A stretch of 56,331 nucleotides of DNA from Myxococcales bacterium (GCA_028287115.1 JAQBQF010000162.1:1-56331), one strand, 5' to 3'; positions 1 to 9,973 are shown, counted from the first letter of the stretch. Made by a program: numbers and translations. The notes: a model not told the origin generated them from the letters alone.

Positions 1-379
1 CTGGGGCAAGCGCCGCCTCGCCTACGAAGTCGCCAAGGAGCGCAAAGGTATCTACCTGTACTGGCAGTACCTCGCGCAGCCGGGCGTCGTCGAGGAGGCC
101 GAGCGTAACCTCCGCATGCTCGACAACGTGATCCGCTATCTGTCGACCAAGGTCGACGTCGACGTCGACGTCGGCGCTCGCCCGAGCGAGATCGACGACA
201 CGTCGTACGACAAGGCGGCGCAGACCGCTGCGGACGAAGAAGATCTGTTCCTGTCGCGCGGCGCGGAAGACGTGCCGGCGCCGGACGAGGACGAGTTTGG
301 TGGCGATGACTTCGACAACGAGGTTCCGGTGCTCGACAAACCGGTGCTCGACAAACCCGTGATCGAGGAGAAGGAGTAA
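1..379 (+). CDS. rpsF: 30S ribosomal protein bS6 (5' truncated)
   Basis: The reading frame is already open at base 2 and stops at 377-379, so the N-terminal half lies outside the window. The first visible residues, WGKRRLAYEVAKERKG, are the typical bS6 segment, followed by a second conserved stretch IYLYWQY. bS6 binds bS18 and 16S rRNA in the 30S platform. After the domain there is a long acidic tail rich in D and E that contains a short VDVDVDV run (GTCGAC-type repeats near 153-177) and a 15-bp tandem duplication encoding VLDKP twice (about 328-357). Such acidic tails vary widely among bS6 proteins. rpsR follows after 3 nt, so the genes are surely cotranscribed. Confidence 0.95.
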   Translation, partial: WGKRRLAYEVAKERKGIYLYWQYLAQPGVVEEAERNLRMLDNVIRYLSTKVDVDVDVGARPSEIDDTSYDKAAQTAADEEDLFLSRGAEDVPAPDEDEFGGDDFDNEVPVLDKPVLDKPVIEEKE

Positions 380-382
380 CCG

Positions 383-673
383 ATGTCGACTCGTATGGAT
401 GCAGGTGATGACGGACTCGATCGCGACGGCGACGACCGGCGCGGCGGCAAAGGCCGCGGCGGACCGACGCGCAAGAAGCTCCTGTCCGAAGAGATCTTCC
501 TCAAGGTCGATTACAAGAACCCCCAGGTCCTGCGCTCGTTCGTGACGGACCGCGGCAAGATGATCCCGCGCCGGATCAGCGGAGCCTCGGCTCGCCAGCA
601 GCGCGTGATCTCGACGGCGATTCGCCGGGCGCGCATGCTCGCGCTCCTGCCGTTCTCTGTGACGGGAGACTAG
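383..673 (+). CDS. rpsR: 30S ribosomal protein bS18
   Basis: The 96-residue protein has the bS18 core from about residue 30: [17 protein letters not shown], then a segment ending [10 protein letters not shown] and the C-terminal [20 protein letters not shown]. bS18 pairs with bS6 on the 30S platform. The N-terminus carries a roughly 30-residue extension rich in D, G and R, longer than in E. coli. It starts 3 nt after the rpsF stop and is followed 2 nt later by rplI. No ssb or priB lies between rpsF and rpsR, unlike several other phyla. Confidence 0.96.
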   Translation: MSTRMDAGDDGLDRDGDDRRGGKGRGGPTRKKLLSEEIFLKVDYKNPQVLRSFVTDRGKMIPRRISGASARQQRVISTAIRRARMLALLPFSVTGD

Positions 674-675
674 TC

Positions 676-1131
676 ATGGCGATGCAAGTGATCCTCACGC
701 AGGACGTCGACAACCTCGGCAAAGCAGGCGAGCTCGTCTCGGTGCGCCCAGGTTACGGCCGCAACTATCTCGTGCCGCGCGGCTTTGCCGTCAGCGCGAC
801 TGTTCGCAACAAGAACCGTCTCGACCACGACAAAGCCGTGATCGAGCGTCGCGTTGCGAAGGAGCGCGCAGGCGCCAACGAGATCGCCGCGAAGATCAAC
901 GCGATGACGCTCCAGTTCGAGCGCATGGTCGGTGAAGACGAGAAGCTGTTCGGCTCGGTCACCAACCGCGACATCGCAGATCAGCTCAAGAAGGCGAACG
1001 TCGACATCGATCACCGCACGATCGAGCTCGATCAAGCTGTCAAGGCGCTCGGCAAGTACGAAGTCACGATCCGACTCGCTGCGGGAGTGAACGCGCAGCT
1101 GAAGTTCTGGGTCGTCGGCAAAGACAAGTAG
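676..1131 (+). CDS. rplI: 50S ribosomal protein bL9
   Basis: The 151-residue length is normal for bL9. The N-terminal rRNA-binding domain is clear: MQVILTQDVDNLGKAGELV, then VRPGYGRNYLVPRGFA. A helical connector rich in K, R and E leads to the C-terminal domain (KLFGSVTNRDIADQL). Two ATGs, 676 and 682, are possible starts; 676 keeps the tight 2-nt spacing to rpsR. bL9 sits at the base of the L1 stalk and helps keep reading frame. About 100 bp without a gene follow before dnaB. Confidence 0.96.
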   Translation: MAMQVILTQDVDNLGKAGELVSVRPGYGRNYLVPRGFAVSATVRNKNRLDHDKAVIERRVAKERAGANEIAAKINAMTLQFERMVGEDEKLFGSVTNRDIADQLKKANVDIDHRTIELDQAVKALGKYEVTIRLAAGVNAQLKFWVVGKDK

Positions 1132-1226
1132 ACGATACGTAAGCCAGCGCGCATCGCGCGCGGGTCGATCGTCGTCCGGTCGATGTTCGTCCTCGGCGGT
1201 GCTTCCTCGCCGTCAGGGCGAACGTG

Positions 1227-1232
1227 TACTGT
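1227..1232 (+). promoter_or_regulatory. -10-like box of dnaB (leaderless type)
   Basis: TACTGT ends exactly 6 nt before the ATG at 1239 and there is no Shine-Dalgarno sequence. Placed there, transcription would begin at or next to the A of the start codon. No convincing -35 element is visible. The rpsF-rplI operon may also read through. Confidence 0.45.
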
Positions 1233-1238
1233 CATTGG

Positions 1239-2615
1239 ATGGCGCGCGACCGAAGGGTCCTGCCACATAACCTCGACGCGGAGGCGTCGATCTTAGGTGG
1301 CATCATCTTGCGTAACGAGCTGCTCTTGCAGCTCGAGACGATCGAGACGGACGACTTCTATCACCACCAGCACAAGGTCGTGTTCGAGGCGATCCGCAAC
1401 CTCGAAGCGGCCGCGAAGCCGATCGACGTCGTCACCCTCGAGAACGAGATCGAGAAGACCGGCAAGCTCGAAGCGATCGGTGGCATCGGCTTCCTCGGCG
1501 AGCTCGCGTTACGCGTGCCGACGCTCGACAACGTCCTCACCTACTCGGAGATCGTTCGCGACCACAGCCAGGCTCGCAAGCTGATCCTCGCGTCCGGCGA
1601 GATCGTCGAGAAGGGCTACGAGGACAACCTCGAGATCAAGGACTACCTCGACGAAGCCGAGGCCAAGATCTTCGAGGTCACGCAGCGCAAGGACAAGTCC
1701 GGCCCCGAGCCGGTGAAGTCGCTCGTCAAGAAAGTGTTCAGCTCGCTCGACGAGCGATTCAAGTCCGCCGGCGGCATCACCGGAGTCGCGACGGGCTTCG
1801 CGGATCTCGATTCGCGGACGGCCGGCCTCCAGCCGACAGAGTTGATCGTGCTCGCCGCGCGTCCCGCGATGGGCAAGACCGCGTTCGCGATGTCGCTCGT
1901 CCAGAACGCGGCGACGGTCGGTGGCTGGCCGTGCCTCGTGTTCTCACTCGAGATGTCGTCGACCCAGCTCGCCGAACGTATGCTGTGCTCGGAAGCGAAG
2001 GTCGACTCGTCGGCGCTCCGCCGCGGCATGTTGCAGCGTCAGGACATGACGAACCTGACCTACGCGGCAGCGACGCTGTCGAAGGCGCCGATCCTGATCG
2101 ACGACACGCCCGCACTCTCGTTGCGCGAAGTCCGCGCGAGATCGCGCCGGTTTGCGGCGAACAAGGAGCTGTTCGCCGGCAAGAAGTTCGGCCTCATCGT
2201 CATCGACTACCTGCAGCTGATGCGCGGCTCACCGCAAGCGGCGAAGGCCTCGCGCGAGCAGGAGATCAGCGAGATCTCGCGCGGGCTCAAGTCGCTCGCC
2301 AAGGAGCTACAGTGCCCGGTCGTCGCGCTGTCGCAGCTCAACCGTTCGCTCGAGCAGCGCACCGACAAGCGCCCGCAGCTCAGCGACCTCCGCGAATCTG
2401 GAGCGATCGAGCAGGACAGCGACGTCATTCTCTTCATCTATCGCGACGTCGTCTACAACAAGGACGCCGAGAACCCGCACATCGCGGAAGTGATCATCGG
2501 CAAGAACCGGCACGGCGCGACAGGCACGATCGAGACGCACTTCGAGGGCAAGTACACGCGGTTCGAGAACCTGACGCAGCGAAGCGACGGCCCGCCCGGC
2601 GGCCGATACGAGTAG
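1239..2615 (+). CDS. dnaB: Replicative DNA helicase DnaB
   Basis: A 458-residue RecA-type hexameric helicase that unwinds DNA ahead of the replisome. The N-terminal domain begins [16 protein letters not shown], the usual DnaB opening. The C-terminal ATPase domain has Walker [12 protein letters not shown] with Lys about 213, then VFSLEMSS, the Walker B segment [22 protein letters not shown] and the [14 protein letters not shown] motif. A GTG at 1224 is also in frame, but ATG 1239 fits family starts better and has a TACTGT box exactly 6 nt upstream. There is no intein. The position after rplI is the common bacterial order. Confidence 0.97.
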   Translation: MARDRRVLPHNLDAEASILGGIILRNELLLQLETIETDDFYHHQHKVVFEAIRNLEAAAKPIDVVTLENEIEKTGKLEAIGGIGFLGELALRVPTLDNVLTYSEIVRDHSQARKLILASGEIVEKGYEDNLEIKDYLDEAEAKIFEVTQRKDKSGPEPVKSLVKKVFSSLDERFKSAGGITGVATGFADLDSRTAGLQPTELIVLAARPAMGKTAFAMSLVQNAATVGGWPCLVFSLEMSSTQLAERMLCSEAKVDSSALRRGMLQRQDMTNLTYAAATLSKAPILIDDTPALSLREVRARSRRFAANKELFAGKKFGLIVIDYLQLMRGSPQAAKASREQEISEISRGLKSLAKELQCPVVALSQLNRSLEQRTDKRPQLSDLRESGAIEQDSDVILFIYRDVVYNKDAENPHIAEVIIGKNRHGATGTIETHFEGKYTRFENLTQRSDGPPGGRYE

Positions 2616-2777
2616 CGGAGTCGAGCGCGGCGTTCGAACGCCGCCTAACCGCTGATCGAACGCACGCGATCGGCGATCGCTTCACACGCGATCACGATCG
2701 CGCAATGAAGGCGCAACATCGCGGCGGCAGCCTGATCCTGCACGGCAAACGACCGGCAGATTGGACGCAGCGCCCCG

Positions 2778-3332
2778 ATGTCGAATTCACGGCTCGCAAC
2801 ACTCGTAGTCGTTGTCATGCTCGGGACCGGATGCGCGACCTTGCGCGGCCGCGCCGACACCACCAAGTACCGCACCGCGTATCGCGACGAGACGAACCCG
2901 GTCACGCGATACCGGGACGTGCCGCATTCGTTTTCGTACGAGGCGACGAAACGGACGGGACGCTACACGAGCATGCTGCACGTGCTCGTGCGCGCTCCGG
3001 ATGTCGACGCGCAGATCGAGAGCGACTTCGCGAACGAAGGGTTCGACCACGATGTAACGTTCGAACCGGCCGGCGTCGTGCCGCAGCGAGCAAATCTCAT
3101 GACGCACGCTGCCTTCGCGTTGCGCGAAGAAGTGCGGCTTCGCGATGCTCTTCGTTCCGGACTCGACGAGCAGTACGCCAAGCTCTACTGCAGCGCGAGC
3201 ACGTACACGCTCGAGCAGGCCGCGGCGTGCGCGTACCTCGATCCCAAGCGAACGCCACCGGCCGCGCGCGCGGTGCTCGCGGCGACCTTCGGTCAGGACG
3301 AGCCGTATCTCGCAACGGTGATCGCCCGCTGA
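2778..3332 (+). CDS. Putative lipoprotein of unknown function
   Basis: A 184-residue protein with a signal peptide whose hydrophobic core (LATLVVVVMLGTG) ends in the lipobox LGTGC, so Cys19 should be lipidated. The mature part shows no domain I recognise. It has scattered cysteines near the C-terminus (YCSAS, AACAYL) that could form disulfides. It stands alone between dnaB and the monooxygenase, with about 160 bp before it in which I see no gene, and no obvious ribosome-binding site. The signal peptide and codon usage make a real gene likely; the function is unknown. Confidence 0.7.
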   Translation: MSNSRLATLVVVVMLGTGCATLRGRADTTKYRTAYRDETNPVTRYRDVPHSFSYEATKRTGRYTSMLHVLVRAPDVDAQIESDFANEGFDHDVTFEPAGVVPQRANLMTHAAFALREEVRLRDALRSGLDEQYAKLYCSASTYTLEQAAACAYLDPKRTPPAARAVLAATFGQDEPYLATVIAR

Positions 3333-3422
3333 ACATCGGCTACCACAGATGCGCCGCGCGACCTCGCGCATCCTTTCACGCTGCTCTCACTTCGCGCCGC
3401 GAGACATCTCTCCGCGCGCGGG

Positions 3423-3428
3423 TACAGT
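3423..3428 (+). promoter_or_regulatory. -10-like box of the monooxygenase gene
   Basis: TACAGT, 6 nt before ATG 3435. The 6-nt gap cggcgc-like spacer leaves no room for a ribosome-binding site, so a leaderless mRNA is inferred. Confidence 0.45.
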
Positions 3429-3434
3429 CGCGGC

Positions 3435-4703
3435 ATGCCTCTCGAGACGCGGTGTTGTGTCGTTGGTGGTGGTCCGGCGGGAATGGTGCTCGGCTGGCTG
3501 CTCGCACGCGCCGGCGTCGACGTCATCGTCCTCGAGAAGCACGCGGACTTCTTTCGCGACTTTCGCGGCGACACGATTCATCCGTCGACGCTCGAGCTCA
3601 TGTACGAGCTCGGCGTGCTCGAAGAGTTCTTGCGTCTCCCTCATACGCGCCTCGATCACCTCGACCTCGACATCCTCGGCCAGCGGGTACCCGGCCCCGA
3701 CTTCTCGAAGGTGCCGACGCACAGCAAGTTTGTCGCGATGATGCCGCAGTGGGACTTTCTCGACTTCGTCAAGCAGCAAGCCGGCCGCTATCCAAGCTTT
3801 CGCCTGATCATGGAAGCTAGCGTCACCGAGCTCTCGCGTAACGGCGAACGCATCACCGGCGTGATCGCGAAGACGCCGAACGAGACGCTCGAGATTCGCG
3901 CAGATCTCGTCGTCGGCGCGGACGGCAGGCACTCGGTCGTTCGCGATCGCGCTGGCCTCTCCCGCAAAGACTTCGGTGCACCGATCGACGTGCTGTGGAT
4001 GCGGATCCCACGCCTGCAGACGGATGGCGAGCAGGTGCTCGGCATCATGGGTCGCGACAAGTTCGTCGTGATGCTGAACCGCGGCGCCTACTGGCAATGC
4101 GCGTATCTGATCCCCAAGGGAGGGCTCGATGCCTTGAAGCAGCGCGGCCTCCCGGCCTTCTGCGAGGATCTGCGCTCGCTCGCGCCGTTCCTCGGCGACC
4201 GCGTCGGCCGCCTCGCGAGCTGGGACGATCTCAAGCTGTTGACCGTCGTCGTCGATCGGCTCGATCGGTGGTGGTCGACCGGCCTCCTGTGCATCGGCGA
4301 CGCCGCACACGCGATGTCACCGATCGGCGGCGTCGGAATCAACCTCGCGATCCAAGACGCGGTCGCCGCGGCAAATCGGCTCGCCAAGCCACTCATGGAC
4401 GGAACGCTGATGACGAAGGATCTCGCCGCCGTTCAAGCGCGCCGCGAGCCGGCCGCGCGCAAGATCCAGGGCTTGCAGATCATGATTCACGATCACGTGA
4501 TCGCGAAGATCCTTGCGGGCCGTGGCGAGCGCGTCCTGCGCACCGTTCGATTCGTGCTCGAGCACGTGCCCGCGCTGCGTCACTACATGGCGCGCACGCT
4601 CGGCGTCGGCCGCATGGAGCACGTCAAGAACGCCAAGCCGGCTCCGCCGGTCCACGCGCCCGCACAGGCGCCATCGAGCACCGCCGAACGACCGCACGCG
4701 TGA
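3435..4703 (+). CDS. FAD-dependent monooxygenase (PHBH/UbiH fold)
   Basis: A 422-residue flavoprotein of the aromatic-ring hydroxylase family. It shows the N-terminal dinucleotide-binding motif CCVVGGGPAGMVLGWLLARAG, an acidic strand end (VLEKH), the NADPH/FAD DG motif VVGADGRHSVVRD, and the second FAD motif LLCIGDAAHAMSPIGGVGIN. These residues bind FAD and make a class A monooxygenase or related oxidoreductase very likely. The substrate cannot be read from sequence; relatives act on phenols, quinone precursors, polyketides or tetracyclines. The C-terminus ends in a proline/alanine-rich tail. It is a single gene with a TAnnnT box 6 nt upstream. No biosynthetic cluster surrounds it. Confidence 0.9.
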   Translation: MPLETRCCVVGGGPAGMVLGWLLARAGVDVIVLEKHADFFRDFRGDTIHPSTLELMYELGVLEEFLRLPHTRLDHLDLDILGQRVPGPDFSKVPTHSKFVAMMPQWDFLDFVKQQAGRYPSFRLIMEASVTELSRNGERITGVIAKTPNETLEIRADLVVGADGRHSVVRDRAGLSRKDFGAPIDVLWMRIPRLQTDGEQVLGIMGRDKFVVMLNRGAYWQCAYLIPKGGLDALKQRGLPAFCEDLRSLAPFLGDRVGRLASWDDLKLLTVVVDRLDRWWSTGLLCIGDAAHAMSPIGGVGINLAIQDAVAAANRLAKPLMDGTLMTKDLAAVQARREPAARKIQGLQIMIHDHVIAKILAGRGERVLRTVRFVLEHVPALRHYMARTLGVGRMEHVKNAKPAPPVHAPAQAPSSTAERPHA

Positions 4704-4782
4704 TGGCTAGCGCGAGGAGCGCTGATTTCTGCTGCCTCATAACTAGTGCGGTCCGGGCGGGCGCGGGCCGGGGCCGTCGCGT

Positions 4783-4788
4783 TACAAT
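4783..4788 (+). promoter_or_regulatory. -10-like box of the kinase gene
   Basis: TACAAT (5 of 6 matches to TATAAT), 6 nt before the GTG at 4795. It supports that GTG as the start of a leaderless transcript. Confidence 0.5.
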
Positions 4789-4794
4789 GGCGCC

Positions 4795-6330
4795 GTGCCG
4801 AATCCGACACCCGGGACCATCCTCGGTGCGTATCGCATCGAGGGCCTGCTCGGTGCAGGATCGATGGGCGAGGTCTATCGGGCGATCGACACGGGTCTCA
4901 ATCGGCGCGTCGCGATCAAGATCCTCTCCGAGAAGCATCGCGATAGTCAGGAGCTCAGGCAGCGCTTCGTGCGCGAAGGCCGCGCGGTCGCCGCGATCAG
5001 CCATCCGAATGTCGTGCAGGTGTTTGCGACCGGTACGTTCGACGACCGGCCGTACATCGCGATGGAGCTCCTCGACGGCACCGACCTCGGGTCGACCGTC
5101 GAGAAGTCAGGGCCGCTGTCTTCGCTCGACGCCGCGCATGCGGTGCTCGATGCCGCGCAGGGGCTCGCCGCCGCTTCCAAGGCGGGCCTCATCCATCGCG
5201 ACGTCAAGCCTTCGAACCTCGTGCGGCTCGCCGACGGGCGCGTCAAGGTCACCGACTTCGGACTCGCGAAGCCGGTCGATCCGGGGAGCGAACCGGCGCT
5301 GACGGCGATGGGCGTCGTCGTCGGGACGCCCGATTACATCGCTCCCGAGCAGGCTCGCGGCGAGCAGATCGACGAGCGCGTCGACATCTATGCGCTCGGC
5401 GGCACGCTGTACTTCCTGCTCACGGGCATCCCGCCGTTTCGAACGGGCAAGCCGTCGGAGGACAAGTATCTCAAGGTCGTCGCGCGCCACTTGCGCAACC
5501 CGCCTCCCGAGGCGGCGGTGACCAACCCGTCGGTGGATCGAGCGCTCTCCGATCTCGCTCGCCAGATGATGGCGAAGAAGCCGATGGAGCGACCGTCGTA
5601 CGGCGAGGCGACCCAGGTCAGCAGCGAGATCCTGGCGCGGCTCGATCCGAGCGCCGTGCCACAGATGATGACGACCCGCGAGCGCTCGCGGCCGATCGTC
5701 ATCCCCGATAGCGACAACGGCGCGGCGCTGTCGAGCTCTGCGACGACCAGCGACGGTGCGCTCGACGTTCCGCAACGCGCATTCCCTGCGTGGCTCGTGA
5801 TGCTGACGCTGGCGTGCGTCGGTCTGTTCGTTGCGGGGCTCGTCGTCTACCTGATGCGCGATGGCAAGTCGGCGGCGACCGCGCCCGCCGACCCGGGATC
5901 CGCGACGGCAGCCGCACCGGTCGTGCCCGCGGGCATGCTGCTGGTCAAGAGGCCGAACGGCACCCCGTGGTTCTTCGTAGACGCGAAGCCGGTGAGTGCG
6001 AATGCGTTGCACGCGCTGTTCGCCGACCACGTTCAAGCCGGCGACGATCCGGTCGTGATGGTTTCGTATGACGAAGCGCGGTCTTACGCGAAGTCCAACG
6101 GCGGACGCCTGCTGAAGAGCGAGGAGTGGGACGCCGCGGCACAGGTCCGAGGCTTCGTCACGATCGACGGCCTGTTCGAGTGGGTCGAATCTCCCGAAGG
6201 CAAGCGCCTGGTCCGCGGCACGGTACGGAGCGAGTCAGCAAACGTTGGCGAGCGGGGTCAAACCAAGAGCCAGACCCGCCCCGACAAGGATCAGAAGGAT
6301 GTCTCGTTCCGGATGGCCAAGGACATCTAG
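4795..6330 (+). CDS. Membrane Ser/Thr protein kinase with FGE/SUMF-like outer domain
   Basis: A 511-residue eukaryotic-like kinase. The kinase domain (about 10-275) is complete: glycine loop GAGSMG at 20-25, Lys42 in [14 protein letters not shown] with Asp136, DFG with Asp154, and APEQ of the activation segment. A linker is followed by one membrane span at about 332-354 ([22 protein letters not shown]). The outer part, about 378-511, resembles a formylglycine-generating-enzyme/sulfatase-modifying-factor domain: [15 protein letters not shown] compares with RLPTEAEWE, then FEWVES, LVRGTV and a final VSFRMAKDI compare with WEWV, LRGG and GFRLARD. It lacks much of the family core, so a binding rather than catalytic role is inferred. 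A degraded copy of the REP-like repeat sits in codons for [10 protein letters not shown]. Confidence 0.92.
   Translation: MPNPTPGTILGAYRIEGLLGAGSMGEVYRAIDTGLNRRVAIKILSEKHRDSQELRQRFVREGRAVAAISHPNVVQVFATGTFDDRPYIAMELLDGTDLGSTVEKSGPLSSLDAAHAVLDAAQGLAAASKAGLIHRDVKPSNLVRLADGRVKVTDFGLAKPVDPGSEPALTAMGVVVGTPDYIAPEQARGEQIDERVDIYALGGTLYFLLTGIPPFRTGKPSEDKYLKVVARHLRNPPPEAAVTNPSVDRALSDLARQMMAKKPMERPSYGEATQVSSEILARLDPSAVPQMMTTRERSRPIVIPDSDNGAALSSSATTSDGALDVPQRAFPAWLVMLTLACVGLFVAGLVVYLMRDGKSAATAPADPGSATAAAPVVPAGMLLVKRPNGTPWFFVDAKPVSANALHALFADHVQAGDDPVVMVSYDEARSYAKSNGGRLLKSEEWDAAAQVRGFVTIDGLFEWVESPEGKRLVRGTVRSESANVGERGQTKSQTRPDKDQKDVSFRMAKDI
6227..6257 (+). repeat. Degenerate copy of the REP-like palindromic repeat
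   Basis: The 31 bases match the repeat at 21618-21693 and 24074-24110 with several changes (for example CAGCAAACGTTGG in place of CCAGCGAACGCTGG). It lies in frame inside the kinase gene and encodes ESANVGERG, close to the AKPANAGER peptide the intact repeats would give in this frame. Confidence 0.5.
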
Positions 6331-6333
6331 AGA

Positions 6334-6339
6334 TATAGT
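6334..6339 (+). promoter_or_regulatory. -10-like box upstream of deoC
   Basis: TATAGT (5 of 6 to consensus) lies 9 nt before ATG 6349. This spacing is slightly longer than the 6-8 nt of the clearest leaderless genes. No -35 match or Shine-Dalgarno site was seen. Confidence 0.35.
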
Positions 6340-6348
6340 GCGGGCCTT

Positions 6349-7271
<923 letters not shown>

Positions 7272-7272
<1 letters not shown>

Positions 7273-7296
7273 AGAACCGCGGGATTCCTGGTTCTC
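7272..7296 (+). terminator. Hairpin after deoC
   Basis: GAGAACC and GGTTCTC form a perfect 7-bp stem around an 11-nt loop, starting at the last base of the deoC stop codon. There is no U-run after it, so it may be a weak terminator, an RNA processing site, or chance. Confidence 0.3.
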
Positions 7297-7371
7297 CCGA
7301 GCCGCCGCCGGCGGGTAATTCGGTCGAACTCGCTCCGCGGAGCGACCACGTAGTATGGTCCGAACTGCCAA

Positions 7372-8697
7372 ATGCTCCCCGTCCAGCTGATCCGTAAGAA
7401 GCGCGACGGCGGTGCGCTCGATGAAGACGAGCTCCGCTGGTTCATCCGTTCGGTGACCGACGGCACGATTCCCGATTACCAGGTCGCCGCGATGCTGATG
7501 GCGATCTTTTTCAAAGGGCTCGACGCGCAGGAGCTCGCGACGTGGGCCGATGCGATGACGCGTTCGGGCGACGTGATCGACCTCTCGCGGATCAAGCGCG
7601 CAAAAGTCGACAAGCACTCGACCGGAGGAGTCGGCGACAAGATCTCGATCCCGCTCGCCCCTGCGGTCGCGGCGTGCGGCGTCGCGGTCCCGATGGTTTC
7701 GGGGCGAGGCCTCGGCCACACCGGCGGCACCCTCGACAAGCTCGAGAGCATTCCAGGTTTTCGCGTCGACCTGCCCGTCGAGAAATTCGCCGAGCTCGTC
7801 GATACGCTCGGCGTGTGTCTGATCGGACAGACCGCGCGGATCGCGCCGGCGGACAAGCGGCTCTACGCGCTGCGCGACGTCACCGCGACCGTCGAGTCGC
7901 TTCCGTTGATCGCTTCTTCGATCATGTCGAAGAAGCTCGCCGAGGGCATCGATGCGCTCGTGATCGACTGCAAGGTCGGCCGCGGCGCGTTCATGAAGAC
8001 GATCGATCGCGCACGCGAGCTCTGCGCACTCATGCGCACGATCGGCATGCGCGCGGGCAAGCGCGTCACGTGCGTGCTCACCGACATGGAAGCGCCGATC
8101 GGGCGCACGATCGGCAATGCGCTCGAGATCCGCGAGTCGATCGAGGTCTTGCGCGGCGGTGGCCCCACCGACACGCGCGAGCTCACGCACGTACTCGGCG
8201 CCGAGATGCTCGTGCTCGGCGGCGCCGCCAAGGACGAAGCCGAAGGACGCGCACGGATCGAAAAGGTCCTCGGTGATGGCTCGGCGCTCGAAGTGTTTCG
8301 CAAGCTCGTCGAGGCCCAAGGCGGCGACCCGCGGGTCTGCGACTCGCCCGGGAGCGTGCTCCCGAAGCCGAAGCATCGCGAAGAGCTGTCGCTGCGCACG
8401 GGGCGAGTCACCTCGATCGATAGCGAGATGCTCGGGATCGCGGCGCTGCTCCTCGGTGCGGGACGCCGCACCAAGGAAGATGCGATCGATCCGGCCGCGG
8501 GCCTCGTGATCGACGCGTATCTCGGCGAGCTGATCGAGCCCGGCGCCGCGCCGCAGATCATGCTTCACCACAGCCTCACGCCGGAAGATGGCCGCGTCCG
8601 CGAAGCGCGTGCGATGATCGAGGCCGCCTTCGTGATCGAATCCGCCGACAAAGCTCCCTCGGTGCGGAGCTCGCGCATCCTCGAGGTGATCCGATGA
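7372..8697 (+). CDS. deoA: Pyrimidine-nucleoside (thymidine) phosphorylase
   Basis: A 441-residue enzyme that phosphorolyses thymidine and related nucleosides to base plus (deoxy)ribose 1-phosphate. The N-terminal helical domain opens with QLIRKKRDGGALDEDEL. The family signature and phosphate-binding loop KHSTGGVGDK is intact, followed by VPMVSGRGLGHTGGTLDKLE and a lysine-bearing SSIMSKKLAEG segment. The C-terminal domain (about 340-441) matches the PYNP type. It is 99 bp after deoC, and punA begins inside its last codons (ATGA overlap at 8694-8697), so these two are translationally coupled. Whether it prefers thymidine alone or uridine as well cannot be told. Confidence 0.95.
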   Translation: MLPVQLIRKKRDGGALDEDELRWFIRSVTDGTIPDYQVAAMLMAIFFKGLDAQELATWADAMTRSGDVIDLSRIKRAKVDKHSTGGVGDKISIPLAPAVAACGVAVPMVSGRGLGHTGGTLDKLESIPGFRVDLPVEKFAELVDTLGVCLIGQTARIAPADKRLYALRDVTATVESLPLIASSIMSKKLAEGIDALVIDCKVGRGAFMKTIDRARELCALMRTIGMRAGKRVTCVLTDMEAPIGRTIGNALEIRESIEVLRGGGPTDTRELTHVLGAEMLVLGGAAKDEAEGRARIEKVLGDGSALEVFRKLVEAQGGDPRVCDSPGSVLPKPKHREELSLRTGRVTSIDSEMLGIAALLLGAGRRTKEDAIDPAAGLVIDAYLGELIEPGAAPQIMLHHSLTPEDGRVREARAMIEAAFVIESADKAPSVRSSRILEVIR

Positions 8698-9560
8698 GCA
8701 ACCATCCGACCGAGCGCCTCGGGCTCTACGAAGCGGTCCAGCTCGCCGCGCACACCATCCGGCACGATGCGAAGGGCTTCGTCCCGCAGGTCGGCCTCAT
8801 CCTCGGGTCGGGCCTCGGTGCGTTCGCGGATCAATTCGAGAACGCCAAGGCGATCGATTACGCGGACCTTCCCGGCTTTATCCCGTCGACGGTTCACGGC
8901 CACAAGGGCCGGCTCGTCCTCGGCGAGCGCGCGGGAGCGCGATGCATCGCGATGCAGGGCCGCGTCCACATGTACGAGGGACACAGTGCCCTGACGGTCT
9001 CGTTTCCGGCGCGCGTGCTCGTCGCGCTCGGTGCCAAGGTCATCATCGTCACGAACGCCGCGGGCGGGCTCAATCCGAAGTGGCCGCCCGGTACGCTGAT
9101 GCTGATCCGCGATCACATCGACATGCTGCGCGATCACGCGCTGCGCGGACCGAACGACGATCGCCTGGGCCCGCGGTTCCCAGACATGACGAAGACCTAC
9201 GCGCCGGAGCTGCGCTCGCTCGCCAAGGAGGCCGCGGCCGGCAAGGGCATTCACCTCGAAGAAGGCGTCTACGTCGCGATGCCCGGCCCGACGTACGAGA
9301 CGCCCGCCGAAGTGAAGATGCTGCAGACGATCGGCGCCGACGCGACCGGAATGTCGACGGTGCCCGAGGTCGTCGTCGCGCGTCACATGGGCGCGCGCGT
9401 GATCGGCATCTCGTGCATCACGAACCAAGCAGCGGGCATCACCGGCGCCGAGCTTTCGCACGACGAAGTCACCGCGACCGCCGCCCGCGTCCGCACGACG
9501 TTCGAGACGCTGCTCGATGCGATCCTCGGCCAGCTCGTCGCGCGCGGAGAGATCGCGTGA
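8694..9560 (+). CDS. punA: Purine-nucleoside phosphorylase (trimeric type)
   Basis: A 288-residue enzyme that splits (deoxy)inosine and (deoxy)guanosine to base and pentose 1-phosphate. Trimeric PNP hallmarks are all present: LILGSGLGAFAD, HGHKGRLVLGE, QGRVHMYEGH, VTNAAGGLNP, the purine-site MPGPTYETPAEVKML, ATGMSTVPEVVVARH and ISCITNQAAG. Its ATG overlaps the deoA stop and its stop overlaps the cdd GTG by 4 nt. With deoA it feeds deoxyribose 1-phosphate towards deoC, although a phosphopentomutase is not present in the window. Confidence 0.95.
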   Translation: MSNHPTERLGLYEAVQLAAHTIRHDAKGFVPQVGLILGSGLGAFADQFENAKAIDYADLPGFIPSTVHGHKGRLVLGERAGARCIAMQGRVHMYEGHSALTVSFPARVLVALGAKVIIVTNAAGGLNPKWPPGTLMLIRDHIDMLRDHALRGPNDDRLGPRFPDMTKTYAPELRSLAKEAAAGKGIHLEEGVYVAMPGPTYETPAEVKMLQTIGADATGMSTVPEVVVARHMGARVIGISCITNQAAGITGAELSHDEVTATAARVRTTFETLLDAILGQLVARGEIA

Positions 9561-9973
9561 CTGGGCCCGGTGGGCCGGCCGAGCGCGAGCTCGAGCAACG
9601 AGCGCGTGCAGCGCAGAGCAAAGCATACGCGCCGTACTCGAAGTTCAACGTCGGCGCTGCTGTCCGGATGAGCGGACAGATCTTCGAAGGCGCGAACGTC
9701 GAGATCGCGTCGTATCCGCTGTGCGTGTGCGCCGAGCGCAATGCGATCGCAGCCGCCGTGATCGCCGGCGCGCGCAACCTCGAAGCGGTCGCGGTGTGCA
9801 CGAGCGTGTCACCGCCGTCGTCGCCGTGCGGTGCGTGCCGGCAAGTGCTGCTCGAGTTCGCGTCCGATCCGAAGGCAGTCACGGTGGTCGCGATCAATCC
9901 CGCCGGCGAGCGCCGCAGCTGGACACTCGCCGAGCTCATTCCCGACGGATTCTCGGGTAAAGAACTGCCGTGA
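9557..9973 (+). CDS. cdd: Cytidine deaminase
   Basis: A 138-residue homotetramer-size protein starting at GTG 9557, which overlaps the punA stop as GTGA. The zinc site is complete: CAERNAI supplies the Cys ligand and catalytic Glu, and PCGACRQVLLEF supplies the other two Cys. The substrate-binding N-terminal motif YAPYSKFNVGAAV and FEGANVEIASYPL are also present. It converts cytidine and deoxycytidine to uridine and deoxyuridine, which deoA can then cleave. Coupled on both sides by 4-nt overlaps. Confidence 0.95.
   Translation: MTGPGGPAERELEQRARAAQSKAYAPYSKFNVGAAVRMSGQIFEGANVEIASYPLCVCAERNAIAAAVIAGARNLEAVAVCTSVSPPSSPCGACRQVLLEFASDPKAVTVVAINPAGERRSWTLAELIPDGFSGKELP

Noticed and set aside
153..177. 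GTCGAC-type repeat in rpsF as a regulatory repeat
   Set aside because: It encodes the acidic VDVDVDV tail and is in frame; simple codon repetition is enough.
1931..3820. Long plus-strand open frame of about 629 codons
   Set aside because: It is a shadow of dnaB, the lipoprotein and the monooxygenase: Arg/Ala/His-rich low-complexity translation without motifs, typical of high-GC DNA.
7351..7356. TAGTAT as a leaderless promoter box of deoA
   Set aside because: It is 15 nt from the start, outside the 6-8 nt window of the others; an ordinary promoter with a short leader remains possible.
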